Origin: Verrucomicrobiales bacterium
GTDB taxonomy: Bacteria; Verrucomicrobiota; Verrucomicrobiia; Verrucomicrobiales; DEV007
Direction: 5' to 3'
DNA length: 32,536 nucleotides
NCBI GenBank assembly: GCA_029213265.1
Contig: JARGNG010000049.1
Span: 1 to 32,536, forward strand
Part shown: piece by piece, positions 8,414 through 16,139 of the stretch
How positions within the stretch are numbered: position 1 is the stretch's first letter
How the letters are laid out: every line of letters starts with the position of its first letter
Position numbers and translations under genes: made by a program
Notes under the pieces: generated by a model
Database searches by the model: none
The model's input: only the letters and a program-made list of their open reading frames with translations
What the model was told of the DNA's origin: nothing

Positions 8414-8442
8414 AAAAATTACTGTAACCGTGAAAATTACAG
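8414..8442 (-). terminator. Hairpin with T-tract between kinase and sugar-transferase genes, possible attenuator
   Basis: On the minus strand CTGTAA and TTACAG pair around a 9-nt loop (8422-8442). TAATTTTT then follows and runs into the ATG at 8409. The arrangement resembles a weak intrinsic terminator inside the operon and could lower expression of the downstream genes. The stem is short and AT-rich, so it may equally be a translation-controlling hairpin or chance. Confidence 0.3.
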
Positions 8443-8484
8443 ACTGCGCTTAATGTCGTTTCCGGGATTTCGATGAATTGTGAG

Positions 8485-10629
8485 TCAGGAGGAATGACTC
8501 GCCGCAGGCATTCCGCGGTGATTCATAGGGAGAGCTCGTGTGGTTCCCTCCACGTAGGCGAGTTGATCCTGATTAACCTCACTGCTTCCATTTAAAACCG
8601 TTCCGGCCAGGTTGGCTCGCATACGCTGCAGTTCGCGCATCGCCCGCCGTGCCGAGTCGGCCTTTGTCTCCCCGGCTTTCACAACGAGAACGACAGCATC
8701 GGCGTGACGGGAGTATGTCAATCCATCGCTCACTACGTTAAGTGGTGAGGTATCGATGATGATGCAATCGAAGGACTGGTAGGCTTCCCGGAGCATTTTT
8801 GCAAAGAGCTCCCCGTTCATCGGCTCACCCGTATTGGAGGTATAGCGCCCACAAGACAGGAGAAATAGATCCTTGAAGATCGTCTCCTGACAAAGGTTCT
8901 GTTCAACGAGGCTTCCCTCTTTGGCCTTGCCCCGAAGAGGATCGACAAAAATCTCAGCCATGCGTGGTTTGCAGAAATCCGCATCGACCAGAAGAGTCCG
9001 GTATCCCATGTTTGCCTGGAGAACCGCCAAATTTGCGGAGCAGAAACTCTTCCCCTCCCCCGGCGAAGCACTGGTGACCATGACACTGCGCGGCGAGTGC
9101 GCCGAAAGTGATGTGCGGAGCGAACGAAACCCCTCGCTCACCATGGAGCTGGGATCTCGGGTCACGAAAACCGAATCCTTCAAATCCCATTCGCGATCAA
9201 AGGCCCTGGGGATTTCGGCAAGAACGGACAGTCCGAGAGTCGACTCGACCTGACTGCGGGAGTTCATCGTGCGATCGAGCAATCCCAATCCGATGACGAG
9301 CGCCATTCCTATCATTGAACCCAGAATTCCGGCAATCGCGACGGTGAGCTTTTTCTTTGGGGAAACCGGTTTCGACGGAACGAGCGGTTCGCTGAAAATC
9401 CGGATCACCGTTTCGTCCACGCCCAGGGTCACGTCGGTGTCATTGATCCGATTAAGAAGATTCTGATACGTCGCGTAAGCGGAATCGACCGAACCTTTGA
9501 GAGTCCGGAACTCTTTTCGGATACCATCGACCTCGAGAAGTTTCTTCTTCTGTTCCTGCACGGACAAACGCAACTGTTCTTCGTGCTCTTTGGCCCGGTC
9601 GTAGGCATTCTCGATCGAGTCACCCACGCTTTGCGCCACAATCTTGATCTGCTCTTCGAGTCCTTCGAGATCGTATCTGGTGTCGTCGTATGTCTTATGC
9701 CCCGGCTTGTATTGAATCTCCACCCGGGAAAACTCAGCCCGCTTCTGGTTTCGCTGAAGCAGCAGCTTCTGAATGTGATCCTGGGTCCCGATTTGTCCAA
9801 TCTCAAGAACTCGCTCAATCTCTTCCTTCGGGACGCGCTTGTATTGCTCATACTCCGCTTTTTTCATCAGAGTTTCGCTCGAGGCATCGACGAGCTGCTT
9901 ATCAAGATCAGTCAGCTTCTTGCTGACGAAGTCTTTGTCATCATCCAGCGCAACGTCAGCATGTCGAATCCGGAATTCCTGGAGGCGATCTTCGGCGGCG
10001 AGCACCCGCTTCAGCTGACCTTCCGCCTGCCTTTGCAGGGTTTCCTGCGACTTCGTCGCCGACGCCAGATTCTGTTCACTGATCAAATTCTGGAATTCCT
10101 GGATGAAAGCGGCGGTCATTTTCTGCGCCCGCTCCGGTGACTTGTCTTTGACGTTGACGTCAATCAGGCGGGTTCCCCGGCGCAGTTCGGCATTCACCCG
10201 CTCACTCACCAGGATGACGAGTTCCGAATCACTGTAGCCACCTTCGCGTGGCTTGAGAAATCCGGGGTCGTTCCTGAGATCAAGTTTGTCGATCACCCGC
10301 AAAATCACAGAGCCGTTGCGGATTCCCTCCGCCATCGACTTGAGGGCATCGAGAGTCTGCCAACTGGCCTGGTTGGCCCCCTTCAATCCATCAAAGGCAG
10401 CCCCCTCGTTTTTCGGATCGACATAGATCACCGCACTCGACTGATAAATTTTCGTCGCAGTGAGCACATATCCGATTGCCAGAAGAACGAAGGCAAAGGC
10501 CACCGCGGCGGCCAGCCAGAGACGTTTCCTCACGACCTTGATGAGACGGTCAATATCGAGCGAAGGAAACCCCGGAAAAAGGGAATCGGATGCGGCTGGC
10601 TGAGAGGGTCCTGCTTCAAATTGGTTCAT
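8485..10629 (-). CDS. Polysaccharide chain-length protein fused to tyrosine autokinase (Wzc-like BY-kinase)
   Basis: The 714-residue protein combines an N-terminal Wzz-type domain, a kinase domain, and two flanking membrane segments (about residues 37-60 and 430-451). The periplasmic part between them is long and coiled-coil rich (about 190-390). The cytoplasmic part has the oligomerisation motif E-x2-R-x2-R (EGFRSLR, about 499-505), Walker A in SASPGEGKS (about 520-528), Walker A' in LLVDADFCKP (about 546-555) and Walker B in CIIIDTSP (about 622-629). Such kinases control polymer length and export through cycles of autophosphorylation. Oddly, the C-terminal tail has a single tyrosine instead of a cluster. 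It is the first gene of the operon. The ATG at 10629 is preferred over the TTG just before it. Confidence 0.92.
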   Translation of the reverse strand: MNQFEAGPSQPAASDSLFPGFPSLDIDRLIKVVRKRLWLAAAVAFAFVLLAIGYVLTATKIYQSSAVIYVDPKNEGAAFDGLKGANQASWQTLDALKSMAEGIRNGSVILRVIDKLDLRNDPGFLKPREGGYSDSELVILVSERVNAELRRGTRLIDVNVKDKSPERAQKMTAAFIQEFQNLISEQNLASATKSQETLQRQAEGQLKRVLAAEDRLQEFRIRHADVALDDDKDFVSKKLTDLDKQLVDASSETLMKKAEYEQYKRVPKEEIERVLEIGQIGTQDHIQKLLLQRNQKRAEFSRVEIQYKPGHKTYDDTRYDLEGLEEQIKIVAQSVGDSIENAYDRAKEHEEQLRLSVQEQKKKLLEVDGIRKEFRTLKGSVDSAYATYQNLLNRINDTDVTLGVDETVIRIFSEPLVPSKPVSPKKKLTVAIAGILGSMIGMALVIGLGLLDRTMNSRSQVESTLGLSVLAEIPRAFDREWDLKDSVFVTRDPSSMVSEGFRSLRTSLSAHSPRSVMVTSASPGEGKSFCSANLAVLQANMGYRTLLVDADFCKPRMAEIFVDPLRGKAKEGSLVEQNLCQETIFKDLFLLSCGRYTSNTGEPMNGELFAKMLREAYQSFDCIIIDTSPLNVVSDGLTYSRHADAVVLVVKAGETKADSARRAMRELQRMRANLAGTVLNGSSEVNQDQLAYVEGTTRALPMNHRGMPAASHSS

Positions 10630-10652
10630 CAAAGATGCGCGAGAGGAAAACC

Positions 10653-10669
10653 CATCGAATGAATCGATG
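10653..10669 (-). promoter_or_regulatory. Leader hairpin before the polysaccharide operon
   Basis: CATCGA and TCGATG pair perfectly around a 5-nt loop. The hairpin would lie in the 5' untranslated part of the transcript starting from the promoter at 10683-10710, about 24 nt before the ATG at 10629. It could affect mRNA stability or bind a regulator. Function is unproven. Confidence 0.4.
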
Positions 10670-10682
10670 AAATTACCTCAAA

Positions 10683-10710
10683 ATTATAATATTTCTAAAT
10701 TTACGGTCAG
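10683..10710 (-). promoter_or_regulatory. Sigma70-type promoter for the exopolysaccharide operon
   Basis: On the minus strand a perfect -10 TATAAT (10683-10688) lies 16 bp from a -35 of CTGACC (10705-10710, four of six consensus bases). The surrounding DNA is AT-rich. Transcription would start near 10676 and give a leader of about 45 nt before the kinase gene. Confidence 0.6.
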
Positions 10711-10865
10711 GAAAAGCTAAATTCAAGCGGAAATACTGAATTATCATACCGGCCATAATTTAGATAACCTGAATGTCTGGAAGATCGAAAAGTCAGAAAT
10801 CACTGCAAATGGCCCAGCCATTGTTTGCATGACAATCCAGAGCGAGTAAGCTCTCTCGTTCCCTC

Positions 10866-10887
10866 AAACTGCGGGATTCCGCAGTTT
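10866..10887. promoter_or_regulatory. Perfect 9-bp inverted repeat upstream of the ExbB operon
   Basis: AAACTGCGG, a GATT tetraloop and CCGCAGTTT form a perfect 9-bp stem 55 bp before the ExbB start. No T-tract follows on either strand, so it is not a normal terminator. It may be an operator or a structure in the leader of the ExbB mRNA. Confidence 0.5.
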
Positions 10888-10942
10888 ACCGGCCTCTTAT
10901 GGTGCCACGCTCCGACATATTCCCACCGCCTCTTCAAACTGG

Positions 10943-11719
10943 ATGAAACGCCATCTTACGCTCGCCTTTCTGCTGCTACTCACGACCGGTTCTCTCCTTG
11001 CTCAGGAAGCCCCCCGACTCGAGGCCACCGATTCCGCAGCTAAATCAATGCTCGACTCGCTTCTTGAAGGCGGGCCCTGGCTGATGATTCCGCTCGCAGC
11101 GCTCTCGTTCATCGCGGTTCTCCTGATCATCTTTTACACTTTCACGATCCGCCAGGGCGCAGTGGTCAGCGATAAGTTCATGAACGCTGCTGATGCCCTC
11201 ATCCGGAAGCAGGACTACCTCGGCTTGATTGCTGTTTGTAATCGGGAGAACGAGTGCATCGCCCGGATCGTCTACAAAACACTCGATTTTGCGACGAAAA
11301 ACCCCACCGCAAGTTTCGACGAAGTGCGGGAAGTGACGGAAGCCGAAGGAACCCGACAGGCCAGTATTCTCAACAACCGGATCAGCTATTTAAACGACAT
11401 CAGCCGTGTTGCGCCCATGGTTGGACTTTTCGGAACTGTCGTCGGGATGATCAAAGCTTTTGAAAGCATCGGCAAATCCTCCGGAGTCCAGCATATGGAA
11501 CTCGCGCCCGGAGTCGCGCAGGCACTCGTCACCACTGCCGCCGGTTTGGTTGTCTCCATCCCTTCGCTGATCTTCTACTCGATCTTTCGCGGCAAGGTGC
11601 AGAAGCTGATCGCAGAACTTGAGGCCGCGATGACCCACATCATGGCGCTCCTCGCTGCTCAGTACAAACGAGCCAACTACAGGGCCAGTGCACGACGGGA
11701 CGGCTCCGACGGAGAGTAA
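10943..11719 (+). CDS. exbB: MotA/TolQ/ExbB-family proton channel
   Basis: This is a 258-residue inner-membrane protein of the ExbB/TolQ family, which uses the proton gradient to drive a TonB- or TolA-like partner. Residues 1-20 look like a cleavable signal peptide ending in LLAQ, an extra found in many ExbB proteins of environmental bacteria. Three membrane segments follow, near residues 46-68, 150-172 and 188-212. The conserved core RVAPMVGLFGTVVGMI (about 152-167) and the later ALVTTAAGLVVSIPSLI line the channel. The gene is followed after 27 bp by exbD and then by a TPR protein. No Shine-Dalgarno sequence is seen. TolQ rather than ExbB cannot be ruled out. Confidence 0.88.
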   Translation: MKRHLTLAFLLLLTTGSLLAQEAPRLEATDSAAKSMLDSLLEGGPWLMIPLAALSFIAVLLIIFYTFTIRQGAVVSDKFMNAADALIRKQDYLGLIAVCNRENECIARIVYKTLDFATKNPTASFDEVREVTEAEGTRQASILNNRISYLNDISRVAPMVGLFGTVVGMIKAFESIGKSSGVQHMELAPGVAQALVTTAAGLVVSIPSLIFYSIFRGKVQKLIAELEAAMTHIMALLAAQYKRANYRASARRDGSDGE

Positions 11720-11746
11720 ACGTGCAGAAAATCGAACTCGACTGAC

Positions 11747-12163
11747 ATGAAATTCAGGGAAACGAACATCCAGCAGGGAGCCGAGCTCGAGCTCGCGCCG
11801 ATGATCGATGTGGTCTTCCTGCTCCTCATTTTCTTCATCGTCACCTGGCAATTCGCCCGGTTTGAGCGGGACATGGATATCTCTGTTCCCGCCGCAGAAG
11901 AAGCGCAGGACACGGATCGTCAGGCCGGGGAAATCATTGTCAATGTTCGCGAGGACGGCTCCATCATCCTGAACGGCCGAACCGTCACTGAAGAAGAACT
12001 TCTTTCCAAGCTGAAGGCCATCTCTGAAGCGTATCCTGATCAAGCTGTGATTCTTCGAGGATCTTCGGAGGCCAACTTTCAAGCGATCATCAATGTTCTC
12101 GACGAGATCAAAAAGGCGGGGATCTGGAACGTCGCCTTTGCTACTACCAAACCAAAATCCTGA
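11747..12163 (+). CDS. exbD: ExbD/TolR-family biopolymer transport protein
   Basis: The 138-residue protein has one N-terminal membrane segment, APMIDVVFLLLIFFIV (about residues 18-33), with the essential proton-carrying aspartate at D21. The periplasmic domain follows, with VREDGSIILNGR and VILRGSSEANFQAI, both typical ExbD/TolR strings. It pairs with the ExbB channel encoded 27 bp upstream. No tonB gene follows; the next gene encodes a TPR protein. Confidence 0.9.
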   Translation: MKFRETNIQQGAELELAPMIDVVFLLLIFFIVTWQFARFERDMDISVPAAEEAQDTDRQAGEIIVNVREDGSIILNGRTVTEEELLSKLKAISEAYPDQAVILRGSSEANFQAIINVLDEIKKAGIWNVAFATTKPKS

Positions 12164-12199
12164 TAAGGCCTCCCCCGCCAACCCTGTTGCGTTGCTGAT

Positions 12200-14641
12200 A
12201 TGACCCTGTTCCATCGCGAAATCGCCTTCCGATGCGCCCTCTTCCCGGTCATTCTGTGTCTTTTTGCAGCCTCTCTGCCCGGTTCCCAAACCCTCCATGC
12301 TCAGGCGGCCGGGGAAAAGGTGGAGGATATTCTTGAATATGCCGATCTTCTTTTCAGTCGGGATCAGTTTGGCGTTGCGGCTCAGCAATATCTGATTTTC
12401 ATCGAGGAGAACCCGAAGAGTCCCAATTTGCAAATCGCATGGTTTCGACTGGGCGAATGCTACCTCAAAGTCAACCAGGTCGAAGATGCGATCAAGAGCT
12501 TCAACTTTCTGATCGAAACATACCGAACCGGGCCCTTCGTTGGCTCCGCGGCCTACCGGCTCGCGGTTCTGCGCTTCAATGCCAAGGACTACCGGAACTC
12601 CGAGACCTACTTCAGGGTCGCCAAAGATCAGCTCACCAATCCGGAGGCCAGGCTTCAAGCTCAATTCTACTACGCCCGGTCTCTCCAGCTGACGCAGCAG
12701 GTCAAGGAAGCCCTCGCCGAGTTCACGAAGTTGATGGAGGCCAAGGCGAAAGAGGAAAACCCTTTTTACGAACGGGCCATGCTCGAAACGGCGCGTCTTT
12801 CCTTTGAGCTGAAAGATATCGAGAAAGCACTGACCATTTTCAAGCAACTTGCCAGCGAAGCGACGACCAAAGAGATCAAGGAGGAGGCCATTGTCCGTGG
12901 AGGTCTTCTCGCTGCCGAAGCCGGCCAGCCTGAAGTGAGCAACGAACTCCTCGCCGAGGCACTCAAGTTTCCCGACACCAGCCCGTGGAAGAACCTCGCT
13001 CAGGTCGGGGCGATTTTTAATGCCTTCACCGCGGAAAACTACGATCGGGTCATCGGTCTGTATCAGAACGGCGCCTACACCACGCCCGACGATTCGCGAG
13101 CCAAGATGCTGCTCATCGTGGGGCACTCCTACCGGATCAAAGGGGACCTCACCTCCGCACTGCGCCTTTACTCTCTGGTCGAGGGAAAATACCCGGACCG
13201 CAATGAAGGGACCGAGGCAGGCTACCGGAAGCTTCAAATTCTCCACCAAAAGGGCGACCGCACTCTTCCGGAACTCGCGAGCCGCTTCGCTGAAAAGCAG
13301 CACAGAATCGAGGCGGAAAGCGAATACATTGACATGGCATGGCTCATGGCCGCCGAATGGCATTTTAATGAGGCGGAGACCTCGGCGAGTGGCCCCGGAT
13401 CAGAGTTCGCCAATAAGCATTTCGGGGACGCCGCTCGCACCTATCAGAAAGTTCGACTCGACAATATCGAGGAGAAATATCGCGAAGTCAGCCTCTACAA
13501 AATGGCTTGGTCTCAGATTGAGTCAGGCAATGCCAGAGAAGGAATTCTCAGCCTGACGAAATTCATCAAGCAGCACCCGGACGGCAATCTCGCCTCCTCT
13601 GCTCTCGCAAAACGAGCTGTCGCCTATCAGGAACAGGAAGATCACGACTACGCTCTTGCAGACTTTCAGGATCTCTCCAGAAAATACCCCGACGCTCCCG
13701 AGGTGGAATTTGCTCTTCAGCAAATCGCTTTGATCTATGCCCACCAGAAGAAGACGCCGGAAATGATCAACGCCTACAACGAGCTGTTGAAAAAGTTTCC
13801 CGACACCAATGGCGCCGGCGAGGCTCACTACTGGATTGGAGTCGGGTATTTCAATCTGGAACAACATCAGCAGGCCATTCCTGAGCTGGAAACGGCGCGG
13901 GAGATGGACGCAGAATACGGAGACAAAGCCACGCTTCGACTCGTGATTTGTCACTACCAACTGGAAAATATCGACAAACTGGCAACGGAGGCGAAACACT
14001 ACTTTGAAAGCGCGCCGGCCGAAAGCTCGGTCGAACAAAGGAACAAGCGCGCATCCATCCCCCGTCCCGTTCTTGAATATCTTGGCAAGAAGCTTGCCCT
14101 GAGCGGAGATCACGGGCGAGCAGAGTATTTCCTTTCCCTGATTAGCACACCGGACGATCCGCAAAAGACAGCCGCTGCGATTTGGAAGCAGCTCGCCGAG
14201 TCACGAAAGATCCTCAAGAAGCACGTTCTCTCGATTACTGCCTACGATCATTTCCTGATGCAGACCGAACGTCCCAGCGAGCGGGCCACCGCGTATTTGA
14301 ACCGGGGAATTTCCCAGCTCTGCCTGAAGGAATTTGATGCAGCCCGTAACAGTGCCCAGGAAAGCCTGCGTTCCCAGAAAGAAGGACGCACCAATGCAGA
14401 AGCCCGCATTCTTCTGGGTGATATCGCCGCCGCCAACGGGAAGCTGGAAGAAGCCGCCCGCGAATATCTCGTCGTCAGCCAGATTTTTGCGGACCCCGAA
14501 GTGACACCACATGCTCTGACCAAAGCAATCAAGGCCTATCAGTCCCTCGGAAACCGCGAAAAGGCGCAGCAACTTCAGCAGGATCTCTCCAACCAGTTTC
14601 CGAACTACCAGCCTCCTGCCAGTCTGGATTACGATTGCTAG
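12200..14641 (+). CDS. Large exported tetratricopeptide-repeat protein
   Basis: The chain of 813 residues has an N-terminal signal peptide (hydrophobic about residues 12-28, ending near HAQA) and is otherwise built of helix-turn-helix repeats of about 34-38 residues. Clear repeat units include WFRLGECYLKVNQVEDAIKS, AAYRLAVLRFNAKDY, YWIGVGYFNLEQHQQAIPEL and AYLNRGISQLCLKEFDAARN. Such repeats make protein-binding superhelices; the pattern resembles the YbgF/CpoB and BamD type of TPR proteins of the envelope. It lies 36 bp after exbD and ends in a terminator, so it is probably the third gene of an energised envelope system. It might be the partner on which ExbB/ExbD act, which is inference. No catalytic motif is seen. 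Confidence 0.85.
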   Translation: MTLFHREIAFRCALFPVILCLFAASLPGSQTLHAQAAGEKVEDILEYADLLFSRDQFGVAAQQYLIFIEENPKSPNLQIAWFRLGECYLKVNQVEDAIKSFNFLIETYRTGPFVGSAAYRLAVLRFNAKDYRNSETYFRVAKDQLTNPEARLQAQFYYARSLQLTQQVKEALAEFTKLMEAKAKEENPFYERAMLETARLSFELKDIEKALTIFKQLASEATTKEIKEEAIVRGGLLAAEAGQPEVSNELLAEALKFPDTSPWKNLAQVGAIFNAFTAENYDRVIGLYQNGAYTTPDDSRAKMLLIVGHSYRIKGDLTSALRLYSLVEGKYPDRNEGTEAGYRKLQILHQKGDRTLPELASRFAEKQHRIEAESEYIDMAWLMAAEWHFNEAETSASGPGSEFANKHFGDAARTYQKVRLDNIEEKYREVSLYKMAWSQIESGNAREGILSLTKFIKQHPDGNLASSALAKRAVAYQEQEDHDYALADFQDLSRKYPDAPEVEFALQQIALIYAHQKKTPEMINAYNELLKKFPDTNGAGEAHYWIGVGYFNLEQHQQAIPELETAREMDAEYGDKATLRLVICHYQLENIDKLATEAKHYFESAPAESSVEQRNKRASIPRPVLEYLGKKLALSGDHGRAEYFLSLISTPDDPQKTAAAIWKQLAESRKILKKHVLSITAYDHFLMQTERPSERATAYLNRGISQLCLKEFDAARNSAQESLRSQKEGRTNAEARILLGDIAAANGKLEEAAREYLVVSQIFADPEVTPHALTKAIKAYQSLGNREKAQQLQQDLSNQFPNYQPPASLDYDC

Positions 14642-14683
14642 AAGGGCGACCCGCCTGACCTAAGTCAGCCGCGAAACAGGGAT

Positions 14684-14725
14684 CGTGCAAAGCAACCCCT
14701 TCCTTTGCGCGCTCTTTTTCTTTTT
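14684..14725 (+). terminator. Intrinsic terminator of the exbB-exbD-TPR operon
   Basis: CGTGCAAAG and CTTTGCGCG form a 9-bp stem with one G-T pair around a 10-nt loop (14684-14711). Two short T-runs follow (CTCTTTTTCTTTTT). It lies 43 bp after the TPR gene stop. The opposite strand has no T-tract, so it works rightward only. Confidence 0.65.
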
Positions 14726-14752
14726 CCCGGGAGAAGCTGAGAACTCAGCAAA

Positions 14753-15616
14753 TCACTCCGGCGCAGCTTCCGTCTCCTCTTCCTCCGCAGGAGCCAAATC
14801 GACCGGCTTCTCCTCGATCTCAATCAAGGAGTCCTCTGGCGTACTGATGGGCCAGCGTTCCGGATCGATCTGAATAGAGGAAGGTGTCGAAATCACGACC
14901 TTCGCGTTCTCCGCGAGTTCGAATTCCTTTTCCATCCGGATGGGGCCTCCATTCACCCCGGGAGTCCGGGTTACGAGGGGAACCACCGTGAAAACCATGA
15001 CCGAGTCTTTCCGCCGATCGACATGCAACAAAGCGGCACAAGTGGACGACTCAGGAACTTGTATGATGTCCCCATTTTTCAACCCAAAGGTTTCCGGCGG
15101 TGATTCCGACGGCAGGGCAAAATCCAGAATCACATCGGGAAAGGTGGTCGATCGACCCCGTATCACGATTCCACTGGTGAAAACATCGTCCGCTCCCATC
15201 TCCTGGACCGACTCGACCGCAAACTCTCCTGAGAGGAACACCACATCATCCCGTTCAAGATAGTTTTTGAGATAATGTCGCTTCAGAATGCCGTTGTAGG
15301 CCCTGAGCTCCGTCGGATTGTAGGGGAAGACATTCGCGTAGAGGTCCTTTGCCGAATAAAATTTCCCCCTCGGAGCGGTGAACGGAAGAAAGCCGCGGAT
15401 CGGATCCATCTTGTCCAGTTTTGTGAGTAGCCGATAGTTCATCGGGTGCTCCGGCTGTCCAAAGACCCACATGCAAAACGACCAGGACGCGAAGTTCAGC
15501 CCGATCAATACCGCAATCGCCGCGATCCAGAGAATGAGGTTCCCGCTGCGATAGCGGCCTTCATCCTGCTCCCGTGAATTCCGGGAAAATGAACTCTCGT
15601 CCGAAACGGCTTCCAT
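14753..15616 (-). CDS. Unrecognised membrane-anchored protein
   Basis: I do not recognise this 287-residue protein. The first 25 residues are polar and charged, then one membrane segment follows (about 27-50, LILWIAAIAVLIGLNFASW), which would leave most of the chain in the periplasm. The globular part contains PFTAPRGKFYSAKDLYANVF and a region around KNYLERDDVVFLSGEF. The C-terminus is acidic and Pro/Ala-rich (EEEETEAAPE), as in flexible tails. No catalytic motif is visible. It starts 18 bp after the stop of the Fe-S carrier gene, so the two are probably cotranscribed from the promoter at 16054-16082, though that may not mean shared function. Confidence 0.75.
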   Translation of the reverse strand: MEAVSDESSFSRNSREQDEGRYRSGNLILWIAAIAVLIGLNFASWSFCMWVFGQPEHPMNYRLLTKLDKMDPIRGFLPFTAPRGKFYSAKDLYANVFPYNPTELRAYNGILKRHYLKNYLERDDVVFLSGEFAVESVQEMGADDVFTSGIVIRGRSTTFPDVILDFALPSESPPETFGLKNGDIIQVPESSTCAALLHVDRRKDSVMVFTVVPLVTRTPGVNGGPIRMEKEFELAENAKVVISTPSSIQIDPERWPISTPEDSLIEIEEKPVDLAPAEEEETEAAPE

Positions 15617-15634
15617 AAAACTACAGCAGGCAGG

Positions 15635-16033
15635 TCAGCCCTTCTCTCCTCCACACACTTCCCCGTCCATCGTTGCGGGATCATATTCCGGCTCAGCACC
15701 GACGCGGGCCGGCTCGAAGGAGGTTCCACATCCACAACTGCGAGCCGCATTCGGATTGGTGATTTTAAAACCGGAATCGTTCAGAGCATCGATATAGTCG
15801 AGTTGGACGCCGTCGAGGTATTCCCGGCTTTCGGCGTCGACGAAAACGCGAGCGCCGTTCTTTTCAATGACATCGTCACCCGGGTTCGCCGCCCCAACCT
15901 GCATGGCGTAAGACATACCGGCACAGCCTCCCTTCTCGACATACAATCGAAGGCCTTTCTCGCCGGGAGAAAAGTCTTTTTCTTCGAGAAGGCTCAACAA
16001 ATGGCTCGCAGCGGAATCGGTAACTTCAATCAT
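15635..16033 (-). CDS. A-type iron-sulfur cluster carrier (HesB/IscA/ErpA family)
   Basis: This 132-residue protein carries Fe-S clusters to target enzymes. It has the three family cysteines: C37 in GGCAGMSY, and C100 and C102 in SCGCGTSF, with the usual spacing of about 63 residues. The core fold ends near residue 107. A C-terminal extension of about 25 residues follows, with a fourth cysteine at C127 (GEVCGG), not part of the usual family. IscA, ErpA and SufA cannot be told apart from sequence alone; there are no isc or suf genes nearby. The gene has a good upstream promoter and is divergent from mutL. Confidence 0.92.
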   Translation of the reverse strand: MIEVTDSAASHLLSLLEEKDFSPGEKGLRLYVEKGGCAGMSYAMQVGAANPGDDVIEKNGARVFVDAESREYLDGVQLDYIDALNDSGFKITNPNAARSCGCGTSFEPARVGAEPEYDPATMDGEVCGGEKG

Positions 16034-16053
16034 AGCAGGAGATTTACAATTCC

Positions 16054-16082
16054 ACTATACGACTGGACCAGCGCAATCCCAA
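16054..16082 (-). promoter_or_regulatory. Sigma70-type promoter for the Fe-S carrier gene
   Basis: On the minus strand, TTGGGA (16077-16082) and TATAGT (16054-16059) are spaced by 17 bp, with four and five of six bases matching consensus. The start codon at 16033 would be about 15 nt after the transcription start, so the leader is very short. Confidence 0.55.
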
Positions 16083-16139
16083 GTCATTTCAGGTTGCTTT
16101 CCCCCCCGCCCCGCTCTCAGTTGAAATGCACGTTTTGCC

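Larger units (their letters stand above)
10630..10942. other. 313-bp divergent intergenic region between the polysaccharide and ExbB operons
   Basis: No coding region is supported here. The part nearest the polysaccharide operon (about 10670-10760) is strongly AT-rich compared with its surroundings and holds the promoter listed separately. Two perfect hairpins lie within it, at 10653-10669 and 10866-10887. I could not find a convincing promoter for the rightward ExbB operon. Confidence 0.7.

Noticed and set aside
8485..10629. Frameshift or degeneration of the kinase because of the missing tyrosine cluster
   Set aside because: All Walker motifs are in one intact frame and the length is normal, so the tail is different but not broken.
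11390..13363. Open frame of 657 codons on the minus strand across exbB, exbD and the TPR gene
   Set aside because: It is antisense to three well-supported genes, shows no family motif and has the odd composition expected of a reverse-strand shadow in GC-rich DNA.
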